A stretch of 50,596 nt of DNA from DASRFR01 sp035651455. Its GTDB lineage: Bacteria > Acidobacteriota > Terriglobia > Terriglobales > Acidobacteriaceae. Below are positions 1 through 10,173 of this stretch, one piece after another. Positions within the stretch are counted from its first letter, which is position 1. The number at the start of each line of letters is the position of its first letter. Location: assembly GCA_035651455.1 (NCBI GenBank), contig DASRFR010000021.1, positions 1 to 50,596 of the forward strand, written 5' to 3'. The notes beneath the pieces are model-generated. The model saw only the letters and a list, made by a program, of their open reading frames with translations. It ran no database searches and had not been told where the DNA came from. The position numbers and the translations under genes were made by a program.

Positions 1-378
1 GTCCAGCAGAATGCCTATTCCTGGAAACGAGCGGCAAAGCTATTGGGCATCACAGTGGAGGACACTCAAAGCTTGATTGCGGCAGGGCACCTCAAACTCC
101 TGGATACGTTTGTCACCGACAGATCATTCGAGGACTTCTGCAGGAAGCACGGAGACGAAATGAATTTGTCTCTCATGGATCCGGCAACCAAGAAGTGGTT
201 AATCGGTGAGTATGGCATTTCAGAAGCGGCTGACGGCAAACTGGTCCCACGCGCACAGAAGCACGCACTGATAATTCGGGAGTGCAGATGTGGACGAAAA
301 ATAGCCGGCAATGTGTATTTCAGGCATGTGAGACATTGTCGGTTGGGCGTAAGACGACCTGCATCAGGTTTGGCGTGA
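1..378 (+). CDS. Hypothetical protein, 5' end outside window
   Basis: The open frame runs from the first base of the window to a TGA at 376-378, so the start lies upstream and about 125 residues are visible. An internal TTG at 43 is an unlikely start, because the frame upstream of it is open and reads as protein-like sequence (AYSWKRAAKLLGITVED), suggesting a helix-turn-helix. The C-terminal part has a Cys/His cluster, CRCGRK followed about ten residues later by FRHVRHC, which could bind a metal. It converges on the giant minus-strand gene whose stop is at 453. A DNA-binding role is an inference from these two patterns only. I do not recognise the family. Confidence 0.5.
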   Translation, partial: VQQNAYSWKRAAKLLGITVEDTQSLIAAGHLKLLDTFVTDRSFEDFCRKHGDEMNLSLMDPATKKWLIGEYGISEAADGKLVPRAQKHALIIRECRCGRKIAGNVYFRHVRHCRLGVRRPASGLA

Positions 379-452
379 ACGCGTTCGATTGACTTCAGAT
401 CGTCCCGGAGGCAAACTGCCGCTGTCACGCATGCCTGATCTCAGGAAATCTG

Positions 453-3400
453 CTAGGTCTGACAGCAGCAGATCTTCATCACTGGCTCCAGAGGCGAGGT
501 CCGGTAGATTCTGGTCGTACCCAACTCTGAGCCGAGCGGATCAGCAGAACGGTTGAAGTTGGGGAAAAGCTCGACGGCCATCGCGCTTAAAGGCGAGTCT
601 TCAGGAAGGCCCGAGCTGAATAACAGCGTCGCCACCTCCGCTTCGCTCCAGCCACACACGCCGTATAATGGCAGACTGGCAACCCGGACATGCTCGCGTT
701 TCCTGACCGGGACCATTCTCTTTCGACCCAAAAGGATATTCCTGTACTCCTTGCCGTCCGCTTGGATGACCTGGACATACAAGAGGCCCCAGATCTCGGT
801 GCGTGGATTTGAAGGCATCACGGATACACCGCTATACACAGGGTTTGCATATGGAGCGGTCAGCGAGATGGCGTCGTTATCTCGCTCCACCAAACACGTC
901 AGTTGTGGCGCAGGATGTTGTACCCCGGTGATGCGGATCGGTCTGCCGAACCGGGCCTGAGCCGTACTCCAGACCCGCGCGTGCCCTACACAGAACTCAC
1001 AGACAAAGAATCCGAACAGTTCCTCGGAGATCGCATTCAGGCCCGGGGGTAAGGGCACCTGAAAATGCTTTACTCCGCTGCCATCAGGGTTGGATTTTGC
1101 CGGAATCAGTCGCTGCCAGGCATTCAGCCCGGCCTTGTCATCCGGTTGCCCTTCCGTAATTACCCGTATCAGCTCAGGCGGCAGGTATGGCAGGTTTTCT
1201 TTGGGGTCCTCGACGGGCTCGTTTCCGGCCAGTAATAGAGGATCGGGCGCATATGCCCGGACGAAGACAAAATAGTCATCCTCAGGATTTGCAACCGGTT
1301 CTTCAAATTCGATCCAGAGGATCTTTTTTCGCGGTTGTACGGTGGAATAGGTGTCATCCTTTATATAGTCGCTCAGGGCGATACCCGCCGCTGAAGGCTT
1401 GGGCACCTGCGCCGGTGGGACCGCCACCGGTAGAGTCATGCTCAGGGTTTTGTCTGGATCCTTCGATCCGGGATCTGATTTGAAGATCGCCTTGATCGTA
1501 TATGAGACGTCCATTGGCTCCGGAAATGGTGTGGTGAAGCTCTTAGGATCGACAATGTCAAAAAACATGATCCGCGTTTTTGACCTATCGGCCTGATTGA
1601 TGGCAACCAGGGACACCGTATTCTTGAGCTCAATTGTTCCAACCAGCTCGGTATCATCTCGTCGGATCTCGAAGCCGATGTTCGCGAGCGATCTCCAGGA
1701 CCAGTCTCGATCAATCTCCAAGATCAGCGTGGTGATCCACTGACCTACCAGATCCGTCTTGTTCGCAAACGTGATGCTTCCATGCTCGGGCGAGAGAGTA
1801 TGCCGAATCTTATTGGAACAACCGAAGACGACTCGCTGTCCTGGTTTCGCCAGCAGTGTGGTTTCGGACGTGGCCAGGGAAAGCTGGTCCGCCAGGCGTT
1901 GGAACAGATTCGAAGGAGTCGCTTCCGGTTGAGCCATCAGAGCCATCACTGCAGTGAGGTTTGGCGAAGGTGGAGGATCGGGTTGGAGCAGAATGCTCTG
2001 AAATTCGCGCGTTGCAGGTTGGTTCACGAACAGGTCGCGCTCATCGTCCGCATCCAGCCAGGCATCGATCGTGACTGGCTTGCCCGTGCGCACATCGTCT
2101 GACGCAAAATATGCGAGCGTCGGATCCTCCTTGCACAAGGGATAAACGCGGATACGAATGTTGCGACCGGTTGGCACCTGAAGTGGGGAAGAATCATCAT
2201 CTGCCGTTAATGGCAGATCGCCCAGGTCCGCTTCGTCGCCGAATTTGATGACCGCCGCCTCATGGAATGTAAGCCGGAGATCAAGGGGCGCCGTCGGGTC
2301 ATTTGGGAACTTTCGCGTTGTCGCGAAGAGCCGGTAGTAGGGGTCCTTGTTGTTAAAGGACAAAAACGTATCCATTTCCGGAGCGAGAACCTCCACCTCG
2401 ATCTTGGCGTGAGTTACGTCCGGGTCAAAATATCCCGTCTCTCTTTGCTCGGTGCAAGCAGTTGGAAAATCCGCCAAGAGCAAGTTGTAGGCATTCGTCA
2501 GGCCCGTGTACAACAGCGCCGGGTAGCCGAGGCGCGGTCGAAAGACCTGGTACGTGGTTGGCTGCGAGCCGTCAGCAGGCGGATTGGCCAACAGGGGAAT
2601 TGCGACTCTTTGCGGAGGAATGTGGCGCCGGAAACGACAGGTACTGATCGGCGCATCCCCTCCGTTCACACTGAGGTCCTTCTCATCCGGTCCGCCTCCG
2701 CTAATGTCCAGAAAACGCACTCGAAAGTCATATGTTTTCCCGTACAGAAGCGGCTTCTTATCGGCATCCACCGCCGTGAGCAGCTTCTTCAGAATGGAAT
2801 CTGTCTTTGCTAGTTTCGCAGCCTTCTCATCCTTAATGATTAACGAACCGCCAGTCCATTGCGTGTAATAAGAGGGTAGCCAGAATATCCCTGTCCTTTG
2901 CCCATCGAGTTGGGTGGGTGCGACCTCGATCCCGAGTTCTCCCGAAAAAGACCCGATATCAATCCCATTGAGAGTCAAATCCCCTTCGGCTTTCATCAAC
3001 GAAGACCATGCCGAATCAGGCTCGCCATGTCGTTTAACGTCGACACGGTGGCGGAAGACGCCCATCGGAGCATCCAACCGAGTACCGAGGTCAGGGTCTG
3101 CAGCCATTTGGCGGTTCTGCCAAATCAGCAATTGCTCATCGTCCCAGCCGAGACGAATGCCGAAATCCCGTGAGGGCGGCAGACCGTCTTGCTCCTGTCC
3201 TGGTTCGTGCAGGAGATTTCCGCTGACAGGCTGCATGCAGTGCACAATCTTCGCGAACCCATCGTTGTACTCGTCGGCTTCAATGAAAACCGCGTCGAAA
3301 TTGCCGGCGACCGGAGTGCTTGACACCGGAAATTGGACAGCGGCAAACAGGGATCTGGATCCCGACAACGACGGCAGCTTGCTGGCGTATCTTTTGACCA

Positions 3401-4079
3401 GATCGGGATTCAGCGTCATCTGAGTGAAATAGTCGCTTCCACTTTGCAAATCGAAGTAGAGCCATCCGCCGTCGTCGAAAGTGCCAGCTGGAATCGCAAT
3501 GTCAACGCCATAGATAAACCCAAGCTTTCTGGCTAGCAGTGGTTGCCGGAGCACGAGAGCGAAGGCCTTGCCCCAGCTGATGTCATCCGTGCTGTATACG
3601 GGCTTGGGCAGCGAGGGGTCTTTCTTTCGGAGCGCGCAGTGGTAGCTATCGTCGGTTTTAGCATTCGGGGTTCGTGGCTGGGAGAATGCAAACGCATTCC
3701 GGTAGCTTTTGGGAAGATATTTTTGAATGTACGTGGACGGGTCTACCGGATTGACGATGTTCGAAGGCTTCGTGATCTTGAGCGAAGTGGCGAGTTGTGT
3801 AAATAAAGACTTCGCGTCCGTTGGTGCCGCGGTGATGAGCGCGACATTTGACGTAACGTCCGCAGGGCTCGGCATGTTGTCGGTACCGCGGATCAGCATC
3901 GCCTGGAACGCGAAAGTGGCCTCTGCAAATGCAGGCGTATCTACACCCGCCGGGAGACCGCTGGTAAAGGGCGAGAGCGGGTCCTCATGCGGAAGTACAA
4001 GAACGTTCGCCTTGATTGTCGTTCCATCCCAGCGTTGGGGAAACGACATGATCGTAAGTTTGGTCGGTGATGGCGGCAT
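453..4079 (-). CDS. Giant hypothetical protein (1208 aa), second gene of a giant pair
   Basis: An uninterrupted frame of 1208 codons starts at an ATG with an AGGAAAA ribosome binding site just upstream. No signal peptide or transmembrane segment is evident. The sequence is rich in Pro, Asp and short beta-like stretches and looks like a series of beta-rich modules rather than an enzyme; no catalytic motif stands out. The extreme C-terminus carries three consecutive cysteines (MKICCCQT). It lies 36 bp downstream of the 1636-codon gene on the same strand, so the two are almost certainly cotranscribed and probably work together. I do not recognise the family and assign no function. Large structural, adhesive or toxin-complex roles are conceivable but unsupported. 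Confidence 0.85.
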   Translation of the reverse strand: MPPSPTKLTIMSFPQRWDGTTIKANVLVLPHEDPLSPFTSGLPAGVDTPAFAEATFAFQAMLIRGTDNMPSPADVTSNVALITAAPTDAKSLFTQLATSLKITKPSNIVNPVDPSTYIQKYLPKSYRNAFAFSQPRTPNAKTDDSYHCALRKKDPSLPKPVYSTDDISWGKAFALVLRQPLLARKLGFIYGVDIAIPAGTFDDGGWLYFDLQSGSDYFTQMTLNPDLVKRYASKLPSLSGSRSLFAAVQFPVSSTPVAGNFDAVFIEADEYNDGFAKIVHCMQPVSGNLLHEPGQEQDGLPPSRDFGIRLGWDDEQLLIWQNRQMAADPDLGTRLDAPMGVFRHRVDVKRHGEPDSAWSSLMKAEGDLTLNGIDIGSFSGELGIEVAPTQLDGQRTGIFWLPSYYTQWTGGSLIIKDEKAAKLAKTDSILKKLLTAVDADKKPLLYGKTYDFRVRFLDISGGGPDEKDLSVNGGDAPISTCRFRRHIPPQRVAIPLLANPPADGSQPTTYQVFRPRLGYPALLYTGLTNAYNLLLADFPTACTEQRETGYFDPDVTHAKIEVEVLAPEMDTFLSFNNKDPYYRLFATTRKFPNDPTAPLDLRLTFHEAAVIKFGDEADLGDLPLTADDDSSPLQVPTGRNIRIRVYPLCKEDPTLAYFASDDVRTGKPVTIDAWLDADDERDLFVNQPATREFQSILLQPDPPPSPNLTAVMALMAQPEATPSNLFQRLADQLSLATSETTLLAKPGQRVVFGCSNKIRHTLSPEHGSITFANKTDLVGQWITTLILEIDRDWSWRSLANIGFEIRRDDTELVGTIELKNTVSLVAINQADRSKTRIMFFDIVDPKSFTTPFPEPMDVSYTIKAIFKSDPGSKDPDKTLSMTLPVAVPPAQVPKPSAAGIALSDYIKDDTYSTVQPRKKILWIEFEEPVANPEDDYFVFVRAYAPDPLLLAGNEPVEDPKENLPYLPPELIRVITEGQPDDKAGLNAWQRLIPAKSNPDGSGVKHFQVPLPPGLNAISEELFGFFVCEFCVGHARVWSTAQARFGRPIRITGVQHPAPQLTCLVERDNDAISLTAPYANPVYSGVSVMPSNPRTEIWGLLYVQVIQADGKEYRNILLGRKRMVPVRKREHVRVASLPLYGVCGWSEAEVATLLFSSGLPEDSPLSAMAVELFPNFNRSADPLGSELGTTRIYRTSPLEPVMKICCCQT

Positions 4080-4115
4080 ATTGTTTTTCCTATTTCAAAA
4101 TGAATCGACCGAATC

Positions 4116-7100
4116 TCAGGACGTGAGCCTCTTCTCTTGCCAGGTCTCATCGAATTCAAAATGAATGACAAAGGCGAGACTTACCTCCACCGCGAACTCG
4201 ACTTCGCAAATTGCATAGGTCTCCTTATCGCCGCTCGCATTGGTCTCGCTCTCCTGGCCGCCTTTGGCCTCGATGCTGATTCCGATCACGATGATTCCAC
4301 CCAGTAACTCGGCCTCACCCTTGAAGATCATCAGCGCGAAGATTCCGGAGCCGGTATCGGACCATTCCATTTCGAGCCCGATGGCCATCATGACAGATAC
4401 TTCTCCTACGACAGGCCACTGAGCTGCGAGTTCGAGACCGACAGCCACTTTGAACCCGAACGACTTACCCTCTTGCGAATCGATCCCCAATTCGAGTCCC
4501 AGAATGCCGACAAAATAGACTCCCGCGACGCCTGGTGTGATCGTGAAGCACAGAATGTGCAACTCTCCTTCAATCTCAAGCTGCGCTCCCGAAGTGATCA
4601 TGTCGGCCGTGGCCTCGGCGAGTTCTTCGGTGGTGGCGGGCGAGCCGTCCGAATGCGTGACGGTGAGAGACTGAGGCGACATGTTGAAGTAGGCTTTTAG
4701 AGCAATCGTGCACTCCAACTTAAAAGTCGGTAACGGTTCGGCCTCAGGTTCGTTCGGGATCGGCGGTTTGCCGTCAAGACCCGAGTGAGCGATCTTGACC
4801 TCGAGTTCGCCGGGCGGAATCTTGAATTCGATCTCCACCTCCAGAATTCCTTGCAATTTCGGCTGCCAGCTCGTCGTGTTGAGATTGCTCATGCTCACGG
4901 CGAAGGCCTGGCCAATGTCCTGGCCCCCCAGAAAGCTGAGCATGTCCACGATGGGCTTGAGGATGGAGCCGAATGTTGTCTTCGGCTTTGGCATCGATGC
5001 CTTTTGCCCGTAAGCAGCATCGAATCCAGTCGAGACGCTTACGATGCTGTTGAATCCGCCCAGATCCACCACAAGACTGTGATTTTTCGAGGTTGCTGTC
5101 CATGGGACCGCGGCTGTGGAATCGAATGCATAATTGATTTCGCAGGGATCCCCAGTGCCGGCCGCGTCTGAGTAATCGACATACAACCTGGAGTTACCGC
5201 TATGCACGATGTCGCGGGTGTACCCCGCCGGCGTGGTATAGCTTCCTCCGGAGGTCAGCTGTAATTGTCCAGCTGTGATGATGCGAAGGATCGTTCCACT
5301 CGAGGCTCCGAGCGGGAAAGCGGTTGTCGGATCTGGAAAGATGCTTGCGGAATTTACGATCGCAAAAGAATCCGCGAAATACGGCTGGAGAGTGCTCTTG
5401 ATATTGGTGTCATTGCGTTGAATGGTGGGCCGCAAATAAAGGATCTTTTGCGTTCCCGTCGAATGCAAGATTCCGTAGTCCGCGGCCGGATCGGATGAGT
5501 GCAGAATGTCAGGCGCATCGGCAAACCGGTAGGGCGCGGTCGGCGTTGTTCCGCGCTTGCCTTCTCGGATCAGCGACAGCCCGGTGTCCTGGTCGATCCC
5601 GACGATGTTGTTGGAATTTTCGTGTCTCCTCACCACGCTCCAGGAACCCTCGCGTGGCAATTTGATCGACCCGTGACACGAAGTCACGAAAACGTAGTGC
5701 CCGCCCATCTCGTCGACGCCAGCAACATCCGCGCGGAGCACACGCATGGTCTGCCCTGACTGGCCGACGTTTACGACGCAATCGACGGGACCGCCAAGCG
5801 GCCCTTCTTCGCTGAGCAGCTGATAAAACTGCTGGGGCGTGAGTGGCTTTTGATAGGGCGCAAGCTGGACGAAGCCACATTGTCTTCTGGAGGGTACGTA
5901 CCCGTCATTCGCGCCGATCTCGACATCTTCGATCAATACATCCGCATCGAAAAAAACTTCCTGCATGACGACGTCGTCAGCGGGGACGGCACCCGGTTTG
6001 CGATACATCCGCCCCGTATCCTTGATAGATGTGACGTGATCGATCTGGCCCACCAGACCCGGATGAAACTCGAAGGGATTCGGCACCTGGACCTTGCTGG
6101 TTCCGACCATCTCAAAATATGAGAAGTCATACTTGCCTGGGCCTTGCGCTTTCCAGCCGCTATCGTACCGGGTTACGCCCGCGCCGCTGGTTCGCTGGAT
6201 CGTAATGGTTCGAACGACAGGGACACCCCAGGGATACAGAATGCTCTTTACCTGGATGATCTCGTGCGATGTGCGCCCGATCAGGACATCAAACTTTGCC
6301 TGGCTCGTTGCAGCGATGGCCGCGTTGGGGTTGAGCCAATTACTGAACAAAGTGGCGCCATATCCGGAAATGTCCATCCGTTCCACTGGCACACGTGCAT
6401 TGGCACCGCTCGGCTTAAACTCTGCGTTGAAGATCGTGTCCACCACAGGTCCAAGAACACTCAGGGGCTTTCCTTCGTCGTCGACCGGAATCGTGCCGGT
6501 CAAGAGGTCAATCAGGTTTCTGGTTTGAATCGTCGCGCCTCGAAAACCAGGCGTTTCAAATTCGTCTCCGATAGTGGGACTGGTGGCGACAATCTCCAGT
6601 TGAATGCCGCCCACCACTCTTGTCGTCTCGAATTCGGGCTGATTGAGATCAATCAAAGCGCGGGGAAGCGCCGTGTCCTTTGGTTTCTGCCATAAAGCCA
6701 CTGCTGTCATGCCGAAGGGGAGATTAAACAGCGCTGCTGCTCGGCCCGGCTGAGTCTCGTCGTTATAAGCCGAGAGGAAGTTTTCGATGACGGGGCGAGG
6801 CGCGATCGGTATGAACTTGAAGTTGTCGATTGCAATGAGGGTGGGACTGCCTGTGTCCGGAGATGTAGCGGGGGATGGAAATGGGTAGGGAGACGTGTCC
6901 GGATTCTGTACGGTTCGTATCGGCTCCCACTGAATTTGTGGAAGCGTGTAGATCTTGGTGTTGATCGCGTAACTTACGAGATCGATGCCCTCAATGCTGA
7001 CCGGCAGATCAGTCGGGAACGACGGTATCCCCTTGGGCCTCTCGCGATGGGTGTAGGGAGCGAAGCCGACTCCCATCAGATCAACATTCGTGGATACGTC

Positions 7101-9026
7101 CAGCATATACAGGTTTCCACTGCTGCGCGCGCCGAAGGCCCCTTCGAACAATTTGGCAAGTGCCTGCTCGTTCGCCGCATCCTCGGCGCGAGTTGAGAGG
7201 ATCGGGTTTTCGCGGACAACGAAGCTTCGCGCGGTCGTCCGCAGCGGGCTCGCGCTATCGGCCGCTCTGGCATTCTGAGCACTCATCGCTGGTGCCAGAA
7301 GTGTCGTCGCGACACCGACTGCCGCTTGCGCACCCGATTTCGAGAAGCCGAGCAGCATCTTCACCGAAGTCGGAGTGTCCCAGGTCACCAGGGCAAACAG
7401 ATCGATGCCTGAGAGCGGGCTGCGGCTGTAGAGTTCCCGAGCGGTTGTCACAGACGGTAGGGAAAAAGAGGCGACATATGGATCCGGTAGAGATGGTAAA
7501 AGATTGTAGATGTGAGCCACGACCTTGAATGCGCCTTTGGTGATCGAGTGCTCGCCTTCCACGATCCCCAACAGGTAAAACTCGTCAATCTGGGTCGTCT
7601 TGATAAGAGCATTGGAAAGCGCAAATGCCGTCGGCTTCAGGGCGTTAATGTTCTTTTGCTGCAGAAGGCGATCCAGTATTCCTTTCGCCTCGACGTAAAC
7701 GTAATGAATGTCCTTGATTTTGAAGTTAATGAACTCCGCTTGATCCGACCTCAACGTGAGGCGCTGCCTGTCCGCCGTGACTGGCCGGTCGACTTTCAGC
7801 GTCGCTAACACTTCCTTCATGACCACAGCTTCGACCGAGGTAGCAAGGCAGTTGTAAAGCAGGGCGATGTCTTTCGGATACTCCAGCGAGGCCTGGCCGA
7901 GCACAGTATTGTCTGCAGCCGTCGAGAACTGCCACAGGTCAAATTTCTGGCGGTTGTGTTTGGAGTGTGCGAGCGGAACAGTGATCCCGATTCGACCTGG
8001 TTCGGCAAGAACATACGTCTTCTCGAAACTGACCGGCAAACCCTCGAGATCTTCCCACTTGATGTTTAGGCCTGCGGAGGCGACCATGGCCAAAGCACCG
8101 ATCCCTGCGGCCTCGCCGAGTTGATCGATTGGGATGCTTTGTGTGATCGAAAGAGCCCACGCGCTCTCCGAGAGCGGCGCTGACCTCGATGGAGTAATAA
8201 GGGGGGACTCGACACTCGAAATCTCGAGAGAGCTCTGGTCGTTGTCGAATTCAATGAAGATTCTGTTGACGGTGTTGTCGTATCGGCCGGGCCGAGCGGC
8301 CTGTTTCAGGCTGTACTTTCTTCCGTACAGCGTGACGGCCATTGTGAAGCTGGTCGAAAGGACAGCCTTGCCGGGCGAGCAGTTTGCGACTACCTTCTCC
8401 GGCAACATCAGGTCCATATGTTTGGCGTCATCGCCGGTGCTCGAATGCGTATCAGCGGTGACAGACGGTTGGGCAAGATCGAGTTTCAGCTGGCAGACGT
8501 CACTTTCACCAACAATGACTATGTCACCAGTAATCGTGAGTGTGCCTTGGAAAGTGATTTCGCCGGATCGTATCGTCAGTCCGGTAAACGCGCCGGCCGG
8601 GGCGCTGGGCTCGATGTGATTGGCGATAAACCACACGCTGCCTGCAGAAAGCTTCAGTGATTTCTGTGCCCTGTGTGCCCGCAATATGTCATCGACGGGA
8701 ACCGAGAGGAAGACATCGGCAGCAGTCTTTCGTGCGATTTTGATTTGACGTTTGATTCGGTAAAAATCGAACCACACCAGCTTGCCCAGTGCATCTCTGA
8801 ACGGCCCTAACGTCTTGACCACCTTTTGTCCGGCTGCCCAGCTAGGCAGGGAACGAGGCGTCTGGCTCGAGAGGAAGGGGACCTCCCGCCGATTGACGCG
8901 GTATTCCCCCGAATCGATCGCGTCCAGTACATCGCGTTTCAAATGGTCTAGTTGTTCGGTTTCTTGGCGGCCAGAAGCAACCAGCTGGGCTGTCAGTTCG
9001 GGGACGTTTGGAACGCTATCAGGCAT
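4116..9026 (-). CDS. Giant hypothetical protein (1636 aa), first gene of a giant pair
   Basis: The frame of 1636 codons begins at an ATG preceded by CAGGAG about seven bases upstream. The first roughly 100 residues look helical and charged. Around residue 575 there is an Ala-rich hydrophobic stretch (AVGVATTLLAPAMS). The middle is Pro/Asp/Thr-rich and beta-like. The last 150 residues contain repeated alternating hydrophobic strands (such as VYFVGILGLELGID and MMAIGLEMEW), which resemble a beta-sheet or lipid-facing domain. No known catalytic motif was seen. It is followed after 36 bp by another giant gene and preceded by a 1.1-kb stretch without genes that should hold the promoter. The product is probably a large structural or secreted component, but that is inference; the family is not recognised. 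Confidence 0.85.
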   Translation of the reverse strand: MPDSVPNVPELTAQLVASGRQETEQLDHLKRDVLDAIDSGEYRVNRREVPFLSSQTPRSLPSWAAGQKVVKTLGPFRDALGKLVWFDFYRIKRQIKIARKTAADVFLSVPVDDILRAHRAQKSLKLSAGSVWFIANHIEPSAPAGAFTGLTIRSGEITFQGTLTITGDIVIVGESDVCQLKLDLAQPSVTADTHSSTGDDAKHMDLMLPEKVVANCSPGKAVLSTSFTMAVTLYGRKYSLKQAARPGRYDNTVNRIFIEFDNDQSSLEISSVESPLITPSRSAPLSESAWALSITQSIPIDQLGEAAGIGALAMVASAGLNIKWEDLEGLPVSFEKTYVLAEPGRIGITVPLAHSKHNRQKFDLWQFSTAADNTVLGQASLEYPKDIALLYNCLATSVEAVVMKEVLATLKVDRPVTADRQRLTLRSDQAEFINFKIKDIHYVYVEAKGILDRLLQQKNINALKPTAFALSNALIKTTQIDEFYLLGIVEGEHSITKGAFKVVAHIYNLLPSLPDPYVASFSLPSVTTARELYSRSPLSGIDLFALVTWDTPTSVKMLLGFSKSGAQAAVGVATTLLAPAMSAQNARAADSASPLRTTARSFVVRENPILSTRAEDAANEQALAKLFEGAFGARSSGNLYMLDVSTNVDLMGVGFAPYTHRERPKGIPSFPTDLPVSIEGIDLVSYAINTKIYTLPQIQWEPIRTVQNPDTSPYPFPSPATSPDTGSPTLIAIDNFKFIPIAPRPVIENFLSAYNDETQPGRAAALFNLPFGMTAVALWQKPKDTALPRALIDLNQPEFETTRVVGGIQLEIVATSPTIGDEFETPGFRGATIQTRNLIDLLTGTIPVDDEGKPLSVLGPVVDTIFNAEFKPSGANARVPVERMDISGYGATLFSNWLNPNAAIAATSQAKFDVLIGRTSHEIIQVKSILYPWGVPVVRTITIQRTSGAGVTRYDSGWKAQGPGKYDFSYFEMVGTSKVQVPNPFEFHPGLVGQIDHVTSIKDTGRMYRKPGAVPADDVVMQEVFFDADVLIEDVEIGANDGYVPSRRQCGFVQLAPYQKPLTPQQFYQLLSEEGPLGGPVDCVVNVGQSGQTMRVLRADVAGVDEMGGHYVFVTSCHGSIKLPREGSWSVVRRHENSNNIVGIDQDTGLSLIREGKRGTTPTAPYRFADAPDILHSSDPAADYGILHSTGTQKILYLRPTIQRNDTNIKSTLQPYFADSFAIVNSASIFPDPTTAFPLGASSGTILRIITAGQLQLTSGGSYTTPAGYTRDIVHSGNSRLYVDYSDAAGTGDPCEINYAFDSTAAVPWTATSKNHSLVVDLGGFNSIVSVSTGFDAAYGQKASMPKPKTTFGSILKPIVDMLSFLGGQDIGQAFAVSMSNLNTTSWQPKLQGILEVEIEFKIPPGELEVKIAHSGLDGKPPIPNEPEAEPLPTFKLECTIALKAYFNMSPQSLTVTHSDGSPATTEELAEATADMITSGAQLEIEGELHILCFTITPGVAGVYFVGILGLELGIDSQEGKSFGFKVAVGLELAAQWPVVGEVSVMMAIGLEMEWSDTGSGIFALMIFKGEAELLGGIIVIGISIEAKGGQESETNASGDKETYAICEVEFAVEVSLAFVIHFEFDETWQEKRLTS

Positions 9027-10173
9027 GCTGGCTCCTGAGTATTACAGTGAAGAGAGCCCTAGCTCCAAAGAGCAGTTAAAGTCTGGGAAGCCAAGGTTCA
9101 GAGCCAGATGTTTCTGATCGACCAATCGAATCGAGACGTGAACCGAAATCCGTCTCTAGCCGATGACTTCCATTGACCGTTTAGAGATACCAAAACAAAC
9201 AAGCCGTGTCAGAACGTGGGAGAAGATCCAATCGAACTTGGTAGGAGAACACGCCCGATGGGTTCAGTAACGCAGGTACGCTACATAGAACCACGAGTTG
9301 CGGCATATTGTCCGTCTCTAACTATCCGAAGTCAACAACAATTATTGTGGAAATCTCTACCATTAATTACAAATTGTGCAGGTCATCTGCCCCCACCATT
9401 CTCGTTTCACGAGGTTGAAGTCCAGTCGTGGACGCGCAAGTATTGCGTCGAAGGCTATTTTCGTCCAAGACCCACCGGTAGTCATTGCCTATGGTGGCTT
9501 CTTCACGGATTGTCTATCAATTTAGAAGTCTTCTAACTTGTAGCACTCCTATGACTGTCTTGACGTGCAGGAACAACGCGGATGTGGCCACAACTTCTCC
9601 TCTCTGTATTTCTCTGCCGCGTGTTTCGTACTAACACACTTCCGAAGACTCGACCGCTGGCTTCGGCAGCGACAAGCAACTCTAATGAAGCGGGCGCAAC
9701 TCAGCAGCCGGTGCCGGCTTCCCAGCCACCAGGCTGTCTCGCTGTTCGTCATTCGAAACGTGCGCTGATACGTGTCTGCCAGTCGCCGTTTTCCCGACAG
9801 GTATGATTCCTGCGTGTTCTTCGTACAACGTGTTCGACTGATGGTTGAATCGGTCAGGGTAAGCTAGTCCTCCGCTTGACAGGCTCATATAGGCTGACTA
9901 CTCTGCCGCGACCTTCGTATCTCTCGCATCTACGGCCAAACCTTCGTAAAACGTATTGCCTGACATTAAAGACAGAATGAGGGCTTGTGCACAAGCTAAA
10001 CAAAGATGGTTCAATCAGTGTATTCGCTGTAGCTGGAAACCTATATTGTTGTTCTAGCTGTCGATGCGACGGCCGAGGTTCACAGAAATCTACTGTCAAT
10101 TCGTTACATACCCTGAGTTTGTTTGTCACCGGACAGTGGTCCTTGAGGTGCCTGGACGGAACCACCGCTCCGG
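9027..10173. other. 1.1-kb gene-poor region upstream of the giant pair
   Basis: Only short, mutually overlapping frames occur here on both strands, with no ribosome binding sites or protein-like composition, so I see no gene. The stretch separates the 3' end of the DUF932 gene from the start of the giant genes and should contain the promoter of the latter and the end of the former transcript. No tRNA-like sequence was seen. A 14-bp perfect palindrome lies at 9983-9996. Confidence 0.6.
9983..9996. repeat. 14-bp perfect palindrome
   Basis: GCTTGTGCACAAGC reads identically on both strands. It sits alone in the gene-poor region, about 180 bp past the 3' end of the DUF932 gene and nearly 1 kb upstream of the giant genes. 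It could be a protein binding site. There is no direct evidence of function. Confidence 0.4.
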
